NCBI GenBank assembly: GCA_028708845.1
Contig: JAQVXZ010000001.1
Location: forward strand, 124,001-188,000
Source: Bacteroidales bacterium
GTDB lineage: Bacteria > Bacteroidota > Bacteroidia > Bacteroidales > P3
Length of the DNA: 64,000 nucleotides
Direction: 5' to 3'
Of this stretch, positions 42,353-51,741 are shown piece by piece; within the stretch, counting starts at the first letter, position 1, and each line of letters begins with the position of its first letter. The position numbers were made by a program, and so were the translations under genes. The notes under the pieces were generated by a model, which was given only the letters and a program-made list of their open reading frames with translations, did no database searches and was not told the DNA's origin.

Positions 42353-45300
42353 TTATTCTTTTGTTTCAACTTTCAAATTAATAAAAAAATCATTCACTTT
42401 CTCCTTATAGTATGGAGAAAATATTGGAGGAATTTGTTTGAATAGTTCTAGCTCTCTATTTTTTAGTTTATTAAATTCAATAAACTGATTATTAGACTTC
42501 TCAAACACGTCCTTTCCCTCAGTAGATTCTCTTCTTTGCTCTTGTTCTTGCTCCTTTTGAGCCTTCTCGTGTTGCAACATTCTTGTTAGAATATTGTTCT
42601 GACGATTGATGGTCTGCTGATTGATAATTTTGTTTACGATATCCGTCTCAGTTTGTTCCATTTGACGCATTATATTATCTAATTCTCCTGTTGCCTGCCC
42701 TCCTTCTTCTTTCAATTCTTTGGCATATTCCTGCATCATCTTTCTTATCATCTCTTGCTGTGCTGCCATTCTTGCCAGCTCTTCATTCATTTGGGCGTTC
42801 TCTCCTATCTTTGGTTTTCCAGTGCTTCCTTTCTCTTTTCCTTCTAACTCTTTTTTCAACCTTTCCATCTCTTTGTTCAAGGCATCTTGTAGCTCTCTCA
42901 TGTTTTTAGGGTTCTTCTTGCCCGATTTACCTGGTTTGTCGCATTGGCTCTTAGGTTTACCCTTCGAATTAGGCTTGTTGCTAGCCTTTGACTTCATGTT
43001 TTGTTGCATATTATCAAGACTTTCGGCTAACATTAAGGCAAGATTATTCATTGAAGTCATTGCATATTGTTGTGAGGCTGTGGATTGGGTGTTTTTATAT
43101 GAACCGTATATGCTTTGATTGTATTGAAGGAGCTTTTCTATGGAGTTATTGATTTGATTATCTATTGCACTTAGTTCTTTATTTATTGCATGACTGATTT
43201 GTGGTTGCCTCTTACTCATTGCAAATAAGCTATCAGCAATCATCTTCATATCATTCTTTATCTTATTCTGAGTATTTATTAGTCCTTGGTATGAAGGATC
43301 TGTTACAGAGGTTTCTCTTACTTTTTGCATTATTGCCTCTTGACTAAAGGATATCTTTACAAGGTTTTTAAGTATTTGCCTTACCTCTTGTATATCTTCA
43401 GCTAGTTGTTCATCTTCGTTTTCTTGTTGTTGTTCTTCTAAGGAGTCTGCCATTTCATCCATCTTTTCTGCGGCTGACTCTTGGCTTTTGGATGCTTCTT
43501 TATTATTTTTCTGCTCCATTTGCTTTTTAGCCTTTGCTTGCTCCTTAGTAATGGAGTCTTCTTTTTCCTTATCTCTCTTTATATCTTGTGGTTCTTCCAG
43601 AGCTAAGGCTTTTTTCTCCACATCTTGAAGGTCTTTCTTTATCTTTTCAAATGATTTGTTTATATCATCTTGCTTTTCTTGTAGTTCTTTATTGTCTTTT
43701 GGGTTCTTTTCTGTTTCCTTGGCTAGTTCTTTTTGTTCTTTGGCGGTTTCTCTTAGCTTATCGATTGTTTCTTGCATCTTCTTCTCTACTTCCAAACGCT
43801 TAAACATTTCAAGGTTCCTATCCAATTGTTTTTCCAAGTCCTCATTATTCATTTTAATCTTGTCTAAGGCGTCTTTGAGGTCTTCTTTCTTTATGTTTTC
43901 TTTAATCATCTTATTGATTTCATCAAACATATCTTTGGCTACTTCTTGGAATAGTTTTTCTAGCTCTTGTTGTTTCTTTAGAATTTCTTCGCTTTGCTTT
44001 TTGTATTTATTATCTAAGCTATTGTTTTGTTTAATTTTCTTGATTATTTCTTCTAGGGTGGACTTTATTTTCTCTTGTTTTTGTTTAAGCTCTTGTATCT
44101 GTTTTTTGTCTTGCCAGTCGAGTTCCTTCTTTTCAAGCATTTTCTTATTTAGTTGCTTAATTTCTTCTTGAATTTTCTTCAATTCTTCAATTGATTGGTC
44201 TGTCTCCCTTTTGATATCTGAGCTTGTCTTCTCTTGTTTCTCTTGAATCTCTTCTATAGTAGGCAATTCTATAGAGAAACTTGTTGAACGGGTTGATTTT
44301 GCTCCATCAACACCATCATTATCCCATACTTCAAAATAATATACTACCCTATCCCCTGGGTTAAGCTCTTGTGAGGAAAGGTCGTAAAAGTAATAGAACT
44401 CTTGTGCATTTTCAGTTTTGGAGAATGGAACTTGAACTTTAGTTATTAGTTTTGCATCCTCACCTTTTCTATATGTTTCTACGTGAAATTCTAGTTTAGA
44501 AAAGCCATAATCATCTTTGATTTGTCCTCTAAAATATACTCTTTCTCCAATAAGGCTATCCCTTTGTTCTATAACTGCTATTTGAGGGCTTAGATCAGGG
44601 ATAATAGATATTGAAAATTGAAGAGAATCAGTGTAAGTAGTGTAATTGTTCTTGGTTAGAATTTGATAGCTTAAATCGCTTAGTATGGTTTTGGAGAAAG
44701 ATAATCTTCCTTCCTTGTTTGGAGTAAAGATATCTTGTTTGCCATTATAATTAAATATAAATTTCTTTGTGTCTCTCGTTACTGCCTTCCACTGAACAAT
44801 GCTCCCCTTCGGGATAGAGAAATTGCTGATATTTGTATAGGATTCTTCTTTTAGTTTTGTGTAAGAGGGAAAAGTGATAACGGCCTGTAAGTCTAAAAGG
44901 ATTGGTTTTGGTAGAACTTCAATTTTATATTCCTTACTTATAACGTTTGTAGCCTCAAAGTGAAAAGAACTTGTGTTTTGTATTTGTTTGATAGTATATG
45001 AGAAAACATCTTTCTTCTCTTTTTTCATTTGAAAGGTTTGTTTATTGACAATAATATTAACCATATCAACAAGCATTTCCCCCTCTATCTTAACCTGTAT
45101 TGTAATATCTTCGTTTTGTAAAGCCTTTAAACTCTTATTCATTAGCTTATATGAAAAAGGAGCTGGTGCTTCAAAATACTTTTCGTGGTTAATGTATCTA
45201 TAGGTTGGCTCTTTAATAAAGCTTGGAAAGAAAATTAAAGATATTATTATTATAGCTAATGGTATTGAAACCCACTTAATGTATTTCCTGTTCTTTGATA

Positions 45301-45742
45301 TATCTACTGCTCCTAGGAAAGGAACAGGGCTTAGCTCTTTTGTTTTTTGACCAATGCTGGCTTCTAAGAGCTGTGAATCGTTTTCAGAGGAAAGTTCTTG
45401 GAGCTGGAGGAGGTTAAGAAGCTTGTCGGAAACCTCAGGGAAGTGTTTCCCTATTATATCTGCAGCTTCCTTATAAGATATTGTTTTAGTAATTCTAAAT
45501 ATCTTAAAAAGGGGCATTGCTATAAAGAAATAAATTATTGCAATTGCAATTAGTAGAAATGAATAGAAAAGTATTGAACGGGTTATTATGGAATGGTAGT
45601 TGAAGTATTCAAGGGTGTTAAGTATAAGAAAAAAGCTAAAAAGTAGAAATGTTGAGTACAACACCCCTTTAATTAGCTTGTTCTTATAATATTTTCTTAT
45701 GAATTTATCTAGTTTTGATATTATTATTTCATTAGTCTTCAC
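42353..45742 (-). CDS. DUF4175 membrane protein (1129 aa)
   Basis: A large envelope protein of the DUF4175 family found in Bacteroidota. Two N-terminal transmembrane hairpin segments (residues 20-45 and 55-80) and a third at about 155-172 precede a periplasmic beta domain up to about residue 500 (APAPFSYKLMNKSLKALQNE; YYFEVWDNDGVDGAKSTR). From about 505 to 1080 the sequence is a very long Lys/Glu/Gln-rich coiled coil, with a Gly/Lys/Pro-rich stretch near 930-950. Function is unknown. It starts 29 bases after the reductase gene, so it appears co-transcribed with sphingolipid genes, which suggests an envelope role. Confidence 0.87.
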   Translation of the reverse strand: MKTNEIIISKLDKFIRKYYKNKLIKGVLYSTFLLFSFFLILNTLEYFNYHSIITRSILFYSFLLIAIAIIYFFIAMPLFKIFRITKTISYKEAADIIGKHFPEVSDKLLNLLQLQELSSENDSQLLEASIGQKTKELSPVPFLGAVDISKNRKYIKWVSIPLAIIIISLIFFPSFIKEPTYRYINHEKYFEAPAPFSYKLMNKSLKALQNEDITIQVKIEGEMLVDMVNIIVNKQTFQMKKEKKDVFSYTIKQIQNTSSFHFEATNVISKEYKIEVLPKPILLDLQAVITFPSYTKLKEESYTNISNFSIPKGSIVQWKAVTRDTKKFIFNYNGKQDIFTPNKEGRLSFSKTILSDLSYQILTKNNYTTYTDSLQFSISIIPDLSPQIAVIEQRDSLIGERVYFRGQIKDDYGFSKLEFHVETYRKGEDAKLITKVQVPFSKTENAQEFYYFYDLSSQELNPGDRVVYYFEVWDNDGVDGAKSTRSTSFSIELPTIEEIQEKQEKTSSDIKRETDQSIEELKKIQEEIKQLNKKMLEKKELDWQDKKQIQELKQKQEKIKSTLEEIIKKIKQNNSLDNKYKKQSEEILKKQQELEKLFQEVAKDMFDEINKMIKENIKKEDLKDALDKIKMNNEDLEKQLDRNLEMFKRLEVEKKMQETIDKLRETAKEQKELAKETEKNPKDNKELQEKQDDINKSFEKIKKDLQDVEKKALALEEPQDIKRDKEKEDSITKEQAKAKKQMEQKNNKEASKSQESAAEKMDEMADSLEEQQQENEDEQLAEDIQEVRQILKNLVKISFSQEAIMQKVRETSVTDPSYQGLINTQNKIKNDMKMIADSLFAMSKRQPQISHAINKELSAIDNQINNSIEKLLQYNQSIYGSYKNTQSTASQQYAMTSMNNLALMLAESLDNMQQNMKSKASNKPNSKGKPKSQCDKPGKSGKKNPKNMRELQDALNKEMERLKKELEGKEKGSTGKPKIGENAQMNEELARMAAQQEMIRKMMQEYAKELKEEGGQATGELDNIMRQMEQTETDIVNKIINQQTINRQNNILTRMLQHEKAQKEQEQEQRRESTEGKDVFEKSNNQFIEFNKLKNRELELFKQIPPIFSPYYKEKVNDFFINLKVETKE

Positions 45743-45771
45743 TCTTACACTCCTTCATTCAATCTTATGGT

Positions 45772-46752
45772 CTATTTTAGCTTCTTTTTTTCCTTATACC
45801 ATTTAATGGTCTTCTCAACTCCTTTTCTTAGGTCTATTTGTGGCTCAAAGCCTAGGTCTTGTTTTAGGTTGTCAATATCGCAGTTCCAATTCCTTGCTTT
45901 TAGTATATTGTATTTATCTTTGTTTAGGGTAAATGTCCTATTTGTTAGTTTACCTAAGGTTTCCATAAATACACTTAATCCTGCTACAATAAACAACGGG
46001 AACTTTAGCTTTATAGTTCTTTTTCCTAAAACTTCTTTTGTTATTTTTGCAAATTCAGTGTCTAAGTAAACATTTCCATCACTTACAAAATATGTTTTCC
46101 CTTTAAGTGGAGACTTCATTGCAAGAAGACATACTTCAACTAAATCGTCAATATGAACAAAAGTCAAGCGTTGAGGGATGAAGCCAAGGTATGGTTCTAG
46201 GTGATTATTAATGGTTTTGAAGTAAACAAAGTAATCTGTTTCACGTGCACCATATACTCCAGTTGGTCTAAGAATAATATAATTTTCAAAATTAGCCCTT
46301 AAGTATTCCTCAGCCATAAGTTTAGCTTTGCCATATTCTGTATTGGGAGTGTTTTCGTCTGTAACCTTTCTTGGTGTGAAATTAACTTCCTCTCCTTCTC
46401 CGCAAGCTGCAAAGCTACTAAAGAATATAAGTTTTACGTCTAAGCCTTTAATTGCATCTATTAGAGTTTTGGTATATCCAAAGTTTATTCTTTCAAAGTC
46501 TGATTGCTTTTTTGCTTTAGTTATTCCTGCAAGATGAAATATGGTTGAGAAGTTTTCCTTTTTTAATATATCAGATAGCTCCTCAGGTTTATTATAAGGA
46601 AGGTCTAAAAACTTTATTCTGCAATCTTGTAAGTATTCTCTACTACTTGTTTTTCTAATTCCTGCACTAACGTCATACCCCTCTTGAAGAAGTCTATCAA
46701 CTAAACTACTTCCAATAAATCCACTTGCTCCTGTAACTAAAATCTTTTGCAT
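45772..46752 (-). CDS. NAD-dependent epimerase/dehydratase, candidate ceramide-pathway reductase (CerR-like)
   Basis: A 326-residue extended short-chain dehydrogenase. The NAD(P) motif is TGASGFIGSS at the N-terminus; the catalytic pair is Y140 and K144 in TEYGKAKLM with Ser112/113 in FFSSFAA. This is the type of enzyme that does the 3-keto-sphinganine (or keto-ceramide) reduction in Caulobacter (CerR). Operon position supports the same job: it starts eight bases after the GNAT-like acyltransferase and follows serine palmitoyltransferase. A sugar-nucleotide epimerase remains possible on sequence alone. A parS-like sequence lies inside the gene (46237-46252). Confidence 0.82.
   Translation of the reverse strand: MQKILVTGASGFIGSSLVDRLLQEGYDVSAGIRKTSSREYLQDCRIKFLDLPYNKPEELSDILKKENFSTIFHLAGITKAKKQSDFERINFGYTKTLIDAIKGLDVKLIFFSSFAACGEGEEVNFTPRKVTDENTPNTEYGKAKLMAEEYLRANFENYIILRPTGVYGARETDYFVYFKTINNHLEPYLGFIPQRLTFVHIDDLVEVCLLAMKSPLKGKTYFVSDGNVYLDTEFAKITKEVLGKRTIKLKFPLFIVAGLSVFMETLGKLTNRTFTLNKDKYNILKARNWNCDIDNLKQDLGFEPQIDLRKGVEKTIKWYKEKKKLK
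46237..46252. promoter_or_regulatory. parS-like site 1
   Basis: TGTTTCACGTGCACCA matches the ParB-binding consensus TGTTTCACGTGAAACA at 14 of 16 positions. It lies inside the coding sequence of the NAD-dependent reductase; parS sites are often inside genes near the origin. Confidence 0.5.
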
Positions 46753-46760
46753 TTCTTTAT

Positions 46761-47888
46761 TTATATTTGTTTGATATAGGCTCTTCTTCGTATTGCAATT
46801 CTACTTTCGTATTTTTCCCAAATTTGAGATGCTTGATTTGATTCAAGCTGTGGATTTGCAATTGCCATCTTAGCCCCTAGCTCAATATAACGTTTGTTCA
46901 TTTCTACATAATACAGTGAATGAACTCCTTTGTTTTGCCAATCTGGATCAACTCCATTAATATATAAATCTATATAGCTGTAATTCTTTAAGGCTTTTAG
47001 AAGGTGATACCATCCAAAAGGAAATAACTTTCCTTTACTCTTTCTTAGAGCATTAGAAAGAGAAGGCATAGAGACTCCAAAAGCAACAACATCATCTTTA
47101 TCATCAACAATAAAACAAACTAGTCTTGGTTCAATAAAGCTAAAATACTGACCAATATAGAAATCAATTTGTCTGTCGTTAAGTGGAACATAACCAAAAA
47201 GCCCAGCAAATGATTTATTAACTACATGGAATATCTTCTTACCGTATTGGTTAACTATTTCTTTTTTAGATAGGCCTTCAACAATCTTTAAATTGTATTT
47301 GGCTTTTATAAGGTTATTTATCTTACTTAGCTTTTCAGGTACTGGTTGATTGGCTGGAATTTCATATTGAACCCAATCAACTTCCTTAACATAGCCAAGC
47401 TTTTCTATTAGTGGTGAATAGTATGAAGGGTTATAATAACATGCTATTGGACAATTAACATCGAAGCCCTCAACCATCATGCCCTCCTTGTCCATATCTG
47501 TAAATCCCATTGGCCCTACAACTTCATCCATCCCTCTTTCCTTAGACCAAGCCTCAACAGCTTTCAGAAGAGCATTAGTGACTTCTAAGTCGTCAATATA
47601 ATCGAACCATCCAAATCGCATCCTCTTTTGATTCCATATCTCATTAGCCTTATTATTTAGTATTCCTACTATTCTTCCAACCACTTCTTCTCCCCTATAC
47701 GCTAAGAATATCTTATGGTCACAAAACTCCAATGCTGGATTCTTCTTTTTATTGAATGTAGTTTTCTCATCCATAATTAGGGAAGGAACCCACATCTTAT
47801 CATTCTTGAATAACTTATAAGGAAATTTCAAAAACTGATTGAAGCCTTTCTTGTCCTGAACCTCTTCTATTCTAATTAATTTATCCAT
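46761..47888 (-). CDS. GNAT-like acyltransferase, candidate bacterial ceramide synthase
   Basis: A 375-residue protein with GNAT-like features: an N-terminal acceptor-type segment (FNQFLKFPYKLFKNDKMWVPS), PMGFTDMDKEGMMVEGFD in the middle, and YIDLYINGVDPDWQNKGVHS (a Q/R-x-x-G-like turn) followed by AIANPQLESNQASQIWEKY. Proteins of this shape next to a serine palmitoyltransferase gene are the bacterial ceramide synthase (bCerS) candidates that N-acylate the sphingoid base. The enzyme is placed between spt (18 bases) and the reductase (8 bases). The acyl donor (CoA or acyl carrier protein) cannot be told. Confidence 0.82.
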   Translation of the reverse strand: MDKLIRIEEVQDKKGFNQFLKFPYKLFKNDKMWVPSLIMDEKTTFNKKKNPALEFCDHKIFLAYRGEEVVGRIVGILNNKANEIWNQKRMRFGWFDYIDDLEVTNALLKAVEAWSKERGMDEVVGPMGFTDMDKEGMMVEGFDVNCPIACYYNPSYYSPLIEKLGYVKEVDWVQYEIPANQPVPEKLSKINNLIKAKYNLKIVEGLSKKEIVNQYGKKIFHVVNKSFAGLFGYVPLNDRQIDFYIGQYFSFIEPRLVCFIVDDKDDVVAFGVSMPSLSNALRKSKGKLFPFGWYHLLKALKNYSYIDLYINGVDPDWQNKGVHSLYYVEMNKRYIELGAKMAIANPQLESNQASQIWEKYESRIAIRRRAYIKQI

Positions 47889-47906
47889 CTATAGATATGT
47901 TATTTG

Positions 47907-49094
47907 TTATTTGATAACGTCATACTTCTTAAATACTTTTGTTAGTTTATCTATAGCAATATCAACCTGTGCATGGGTGTGTGTTGCCATTAAGGAAAAA
48001 CGTATTAGAGTTGAATCAGCACTACACGCTGGTGGAATAACAGGATTAACAAATATTCCATCATCATAGAGCTCCTTGGTAATCATAAATGTTTTCTGAG
48101 TATCTCTAATATAAAGAGGAATTATCGGAGACTGTGTTTTTCCTATCTCAAAGCCTAAGCTCCTAAAAGCATTAAGAGAATAGTTTGTTACATCCCATAG
48201 GTGTTCTATCCTTTCAGGCTCCTGAATTATAACATCTAGTGCTGCTATTACACTTGCTGTTGCTGAGGGTGCAATTGAGGCAGAGAAAATATATGTTCTT
48301 GAATTATGTTTTAAATAGTTAATTGTTTCTGAGTCAGTTGCAATAAAACCTCCAATAGCTGCCAAACTCTTACTAAAAGTTCCCATAATCAAATCAACAT
48401 CTTCAGTTAATCCAAAATGGTTACAAATACCCCTTCCTTCTTTTCCAAACACTCCTAAACTATGAGCTTCGTCAACATAAATATCAGCATTATATTCTTC
48501 AGCTAATTTCTTAATTCCAGGTAAATTTACAATATCGCCTTCCATTGAATAAACACCATCAACAGCAATCATTTTAATATCATCATGAGGAATTTTTTTA
48601 AGTATATCTTCCAATGAATTCATATCATTATGTTTAAACTTATAGTTCTTAGCATATGATATTCTTCTTCCTTCTATTATTGATGCATGATCAAGTTCAT
48701 CTAAAATCAAATGGTCTCCCCTACCAACTATTGTCGGAATAACTCCAATATTAGAATGAAAGCCTGTTGAAAAAACAATTGCTTTTTCTTTACCTACAAA
48801 GGCAGCCAGTTTTTCTTCTAATTCTATGTGTATATCTAATGTTCCATTTAAGAATGGAGAGCCAGCGCATCCTGAACCATATTTCTTTAAAGCCTCAATT
48901 CCCGCTTCAATAACTTTGGGATGATTAGTAAGTCCAAGGTAGCTATTAGATCCGAACATTAATACCTTCCTTCCGTCCATCAATACTTCTGTATCTTGGT
49001 CACTACAAATAGTTCGAAAATAAGGATAAATCCCTAATTCCTTTATTTTCTGAGGTTCCTTGTATTTTTTGAATCTATTTCTTAATTGCTTCAT
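47907..49094 (-). CDS. spt: Serine palmitoyltransferase (first enzyme of sphingolipid synthesis)
   Basis: A 395-residue PLP enzyme of the alpha-oxoamine synthase family that condenses serine with a fatty acyl thioester. The PLP lysine is K242 in GTFSKSLAAIGGF. D208 and H211 (YVDEAHSLGVFGKEG) and H136 (LDELDHASIIEG) are the cofactor and substrate contacts. Sister enzymes BioF and KBL share this fold. The assignment to SPT rests on the Bacteroidota-type N-terminus (LGIYPYFRTI) and on co-transcription with a ceramide-synthase-like gene and an NAD-dependent reductase. It heads a minus-strand operon that runs to the terminator at 41857. A TAnnTTTG element lies 40 bases upstream. Confidence 0.93.
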   Translation of the reverse strand: MKQLRNRFKKYKEPQKIKELGIYPYFRTICSDQDTEVLMDGRKVLMFGSNSYLGLTNHPKVIEAGIEALKKYGSGCAGSPFLNGTLDIHIELEEKLAAFVGKEKAIVFSTGFHSNIGVIPTIVGRGDHLILDELDHASIIEGRRISYAKNYKFKHNDMNSLEDILKKIPHDDIKMIAVDGVYSMEGDIVNLPGIKKLAEEYNADIYVDEAHSLGVFGKEGRGICNHFGLTEDVDLIMGTFSKSLAAIGGFIATDSETINYLKHNSRTYIFSASIAPSATASVIAALDVIIQEPERIEHLWDVTNYSLNAFRSLGFEIGKTQSPIIPLYIRDTQKTFMITKELYDDGIFVNPVIPPACSADSTLIRFSLMATHTHAQVDIAIDKLTKVFKKYDVIK

Positions 49095-49133
49095 ATTTAT
49101 ATTATTAACATTATATAAATTATAATTGACCTA

Positions 49134-49141
49134 CAAAGTTA
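49134..49141 (-). promoter_or_regulatory. -7 element of the sphingolipid operon
   Basis: On the minus strand TAACTTTG (TAnnTTTG), 39 bases before the spt ATG at 49094. No clear -33 TTTG is seen at the usual 19-base distance. Confidence 0.5.
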
Positions 49142-49317
49142 ATATTTTATTTCACAATGATTGAAATTAATTATAAAATTTAAGCTTTTATTATAGTGGT
49201 GCTTAGAAAATAATGAAAACTAAAAAGAATATTTATTGATGTTGAATTGTTTTTTAACTTCGAATTTAAAATCTTTTACAACTATTATAATGAGAATTTA
49301 TTAAAATAATTTATTGA

Positions 49318-50136
49318 CTATGCTTGATTCAAAATAAACTGAACTAAGTTTTCTTTTAATCTACTGCCTCCTATTCTAAAATGTTTAGAATTCAAATTCT
49401 CCTTACCTAAGAAATGAGAAAAAAGAATATAGTAGTCTAATACTTGTTCAAAAGTTGAAATACCGCCTGCTGCCTTAATTGATTTTAAAACTCCTGTTTC
49501 ATCTTTATAATCAAGAATAGCTTTTAGCATTATAGCAAATGAATATATGTCTGCTCCCTTTTCAACCTTTCCTGTTGATGTTTTAATGAAATCAGCACCC
49601 GCTTCAAGAGATATTTTACTTGCCTTATATATATTTTCAAAAGAACCCAATTCCCCTACTTCCAAAATAACTTTTAGTATTTTATCTCTGCATATTTCTT
49701 TTGACCTCGATGTTTCGTGTGAAACAATATCAAATTCACCCGCCAAAAACAATCCTCTATTTATTACTATGTCTACTTCTTCAGCGCCATTATCAATTGC
49801 AAATTTTATCTCATTTATCTTGAGTTCTATTGGATTTTGTCCTGAAGGAAAATAGCCTGCAACAACAATTTTTTTAATTTCTTTATCTATAAGGTTATCG
49901 TTTAGAACTGATAATAAATTAGGATAAACACATAAGCCAGCTACTTTCAAGCCTTCTAATTCTTTAATTTTTGAATTCTCAATAAGTTTTTTTATAGACT
50001 CTTGATTATCTGTTGAGGAAAGTGAAGTTAAATCCAAGCATTGCAAGCATTCAATAGCAGCTTGTTTTTTATTAACCTTTGATTTCTCTTGCAATAGGAT
50101 GTTATCTATTGAATTAGTATCTAATATTGAATTCAT
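49318..50136 (-). CDS. deoC: Deoxyribose-phosphate aldolase
   Basis: Splits 2-deoxyribose-5-phosphate into glyceraldehyde-3-phosphate and acetaldehyde in deoxynucleoside breakdown. The 272-residue protein has the Schiff-base lysine K185 in GADFIKTSTGK, plus AGLCVYPN, GAEEVDIVINRG and KAAGGIST, all diagnostic. It overlaps the LUD/ferredoxin gene by four bases. A parS-like sequence (49711-49726) lies in this gene. Confidence 0.95.
   Translation of the reverse strand: MNSILDTNSIDNILLQEKSKVNKKQAAIECLQCLDLTSLSSTDNQESIKKLIENSKIKELEGLKVAGLCVYPNLLSVLNDNLIDKEIKKIVVAGYFPSGQNPIELKINEIKFAIDNGAEEVDIVINRGLFLAGEFDIVSHETSRSKEICRDKILKVILEVGELGSFENIYKASKISLEAGADFIKTSTGKVEKGADIYSFAIMLKAILDYKDETGVLKSIKAAGGISTFEQVLDYYILFSHFLGKENLNSKHFRIGGSRLKENLVQFILNQA
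49711..49726. promoter_or_regulatory. parS-like site 2
   Basis: TGTTTCGTGTGAAACA matches TGTTTCACGTGAAACA at 14 of 16 positions, with both six-base arms perfect and changes only in the centre. It lies inside deoC. Confidence 0.5.
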
Positions 50137-51284
50137 TTATGTGATTTTAAATGAGAGAATGTTTCTTTAGCAAACTTAGGAAATGGCCTTGAAATTGTAA
50201 GCTTCCTTTTAATCAAAAATTTTAGAAGAATCTCTTTTCTCCAAACTTGCTTATTTAATTTATTTCTACTGATTAGGTGATTCTTTAATACTTTTACCTT
50301 GTATCTATCGCTATAATCCATATTCCTGTTTTCAAAAAACATATTTCTATTAGCAATAATTAAATCTGTTAAAGGTATATTCATAGGACAGACCTTTGTA
50401 CAGTTTCCACAAAGAACACAATTAAAACTTAAGTGCTTACAGCCGTCAACTGTTTCTAAAAATGGTAATACTACATTTGCAATTGGTCCTGTAAAAACAT
50501 TATTATAAGGCTTATCCCCTATTAATGCATAAACTGGACATACTTTTTTACAAGCATCACAATCGATACACGTTAAAGCCTTCCTATGTTCTTTTGATTC
50601 AAGAAGACTAGTTCTTCCATTGTCAACAATAAAAAGCTCTACATTCTTCTCTTTGTTCGTTTTTGGAGTATAAATTGAAGTTAGTGATACATAATTCGTT
50701 TTATTCTTATTTATTGAATATAGCTGCGATAATATTTCAATATCCTCCAAGTTTTTAAGAATATTATTAAAAGGAAGGATGAATATTTTAAATTCAGCCT
50801 CCATAACTAGTTCCATTTCAAAAGCCGACTCAAAATCTAAGAACAAACTCCCTGTTTGAGAAATAGCATATCTTGGTTCAAAAATAACACAATTTTTAGA
50901 CTGAGGACTAATTGTAAACTCCTCTTCCTTTAAATTTTTTATTATTCCTAATTCTTTTATAAGTTTACTCTCGAAAACATTTACCTCTTTAATTTTATTG
51001 TCATTAAAAAGTTTAATAAGATCTTCGATAAGATTATTATAATCAATAGACCAATTGATATCTAAACCACCCTCAGTAAAATTTTTGTCGAAAGAAACCA
51101 ATAACTCATCAATATGGTTAATATATTTCTGCCTTAAATTAGCTGATTTCTTTTTCGCATTATTATAGCTTTTGAAGTTTCTAAGAGATATATCCTCAAT
51201 ATCGTAAGAAATATCAATAGATTTATTTTTTTCAATAGCTTCTTTACAATCAGAAATAAAAAATTTATACTCGTTGGTTTTCAT
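50133..51284 (-). CDS. LUD-domain protein with two 4Fe-4S clusters, LutB-like
   Basis: A 383-residue protein. The central LUD region (about residues 145-205; EPRYAISQTGSLFLDFE) precedes a bis-4Fe-4S ferredoxin unit near residues 240-300: CIDCDACKKVCPVYAL and CVLCGNCTKVCPMNIP. This is the plan of LutB, part of the lactate-oxidising LutABC complex. No LutA or LutC is next to it, and it is shorter than typical LutB. It lies between rpiB (seven bases away) and deoC (four-base overlap). An electron-transfer role tied to pentose or aldehyde metabolism, for example oxidising a deoC product, is speculation. Confidence 0.87.
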   Translation of the reverse strand: MKTNEYKFFISDCKEAIEKNKSIDISYDIEDISLRNFKSYNNAKKKSANLRQKYINHIDELLVSFDKNFTEGGLDINWSIDYNNLIEDLIKLFNDNKIKEVNVFESKLIKELGIIKNLKEEEFTISPQSKNCVIFEPRYAISQTGSLFLDFESAFEMELVMEAEFKIFILPFNNILKNLEDIEILSQLYSINKNKTNYVSLTSIYTPKTNKEKNVELFIVDNGRTSLLESKEHRKALTCIDCDACKKVCPVYALIGDKPYNNVFTGPIANVVLPFLETVDGCKHLSFNCVLCGNCTKVCPMNIPLTDLIIANRNMFFENRNMDYSDRYKVKVLKNHLISRNKLNKQVWRKEILLKFLIKRKLTISRPFPKFAKETFSHLKSHK

Positions 51285-51291
51285 TTTAATT

Positions 51292-51741
51292 CTACTTTAA
51301 AAGAATAGATATCTTGTCAACTCTTCTTTGGTGTCTTCCACCCTCATAATCGGTGTTCAAATATTTTAAAGCTATTTTTAGTCCCTCCTCTTTTGCAATA
51401 AATCTTGCTGGAAGAGCTAATATGTTTGCATCGTTATGCTGACGAGCTAAAGATGCAATTTCCTCAGTCCAACAAAGTGCACATCTAACTTTTAAATATT
51501 TGTTTGCTGTCATTTGAACTCCATTTCCACTTCCGCACATAATCAAGGCTCTTTCATAAACTCCATCATTAATATCTTTAGCAAGAGGATGAATGAAATC
51601 AGGGTAATCGCAACTATCTGTTGAGAAAGTACCATAATCTTTTAGTTTATATCCTTGTAAACTAAGCTCTTTGATTAATAATTCTTTTAATTCATAACCT
51701 GCGTGGTCTGACGCTATAGGGATAATATTTGAATTATTCAT
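51292..51741 (-). CDS. rpiB: Ribose-5-phosphate isomerase B
   Basis: Interconverts ribose-5-phosphate and ribulose-5-phosphate in the pentose phosphate pathway. The 149-residue protein starts with IASDHAGYELKELL. The active-site loop is MCGSGNGVQMTANK with C69, the CGSGNG form common in Bacteroidota. ALCWTEEIASLARQHNDANIL and ALPARF follow as in the family. It heads an operon with the LUD/ferredoxin gene and deoC. Its start lies at the left edge of the candidate replication origin. Confidence 0.95.
   Translation of the reverse strand: MNNSNIIPIASDHAGYELKELLIKELSLQGYKLKDYGTFSTDSCDYPDFIHPLAKDINDGVYERALIMCGSGNGVQMTANKYLKVRCALCWTEEIASLARQHNDANILALPARFIAKEEGLKIALKYLNTDYEGGRHQRRVDKISILLK

Noticed and set aside
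43656-44171. 171-codon plus-strand gene opposite DUF4175
   Set aside because: It is the mirror of a Lys/Glu-rich coiled coil, which yields long Ser/Leu/Phe-rich antisense frames. No start signal.
44465-44500. Fourth parS-like site (GTTTCTACGTGAAAT)
   Set aside because: It needs an extra base in the centre, so the half-sites are out of register for ParB.
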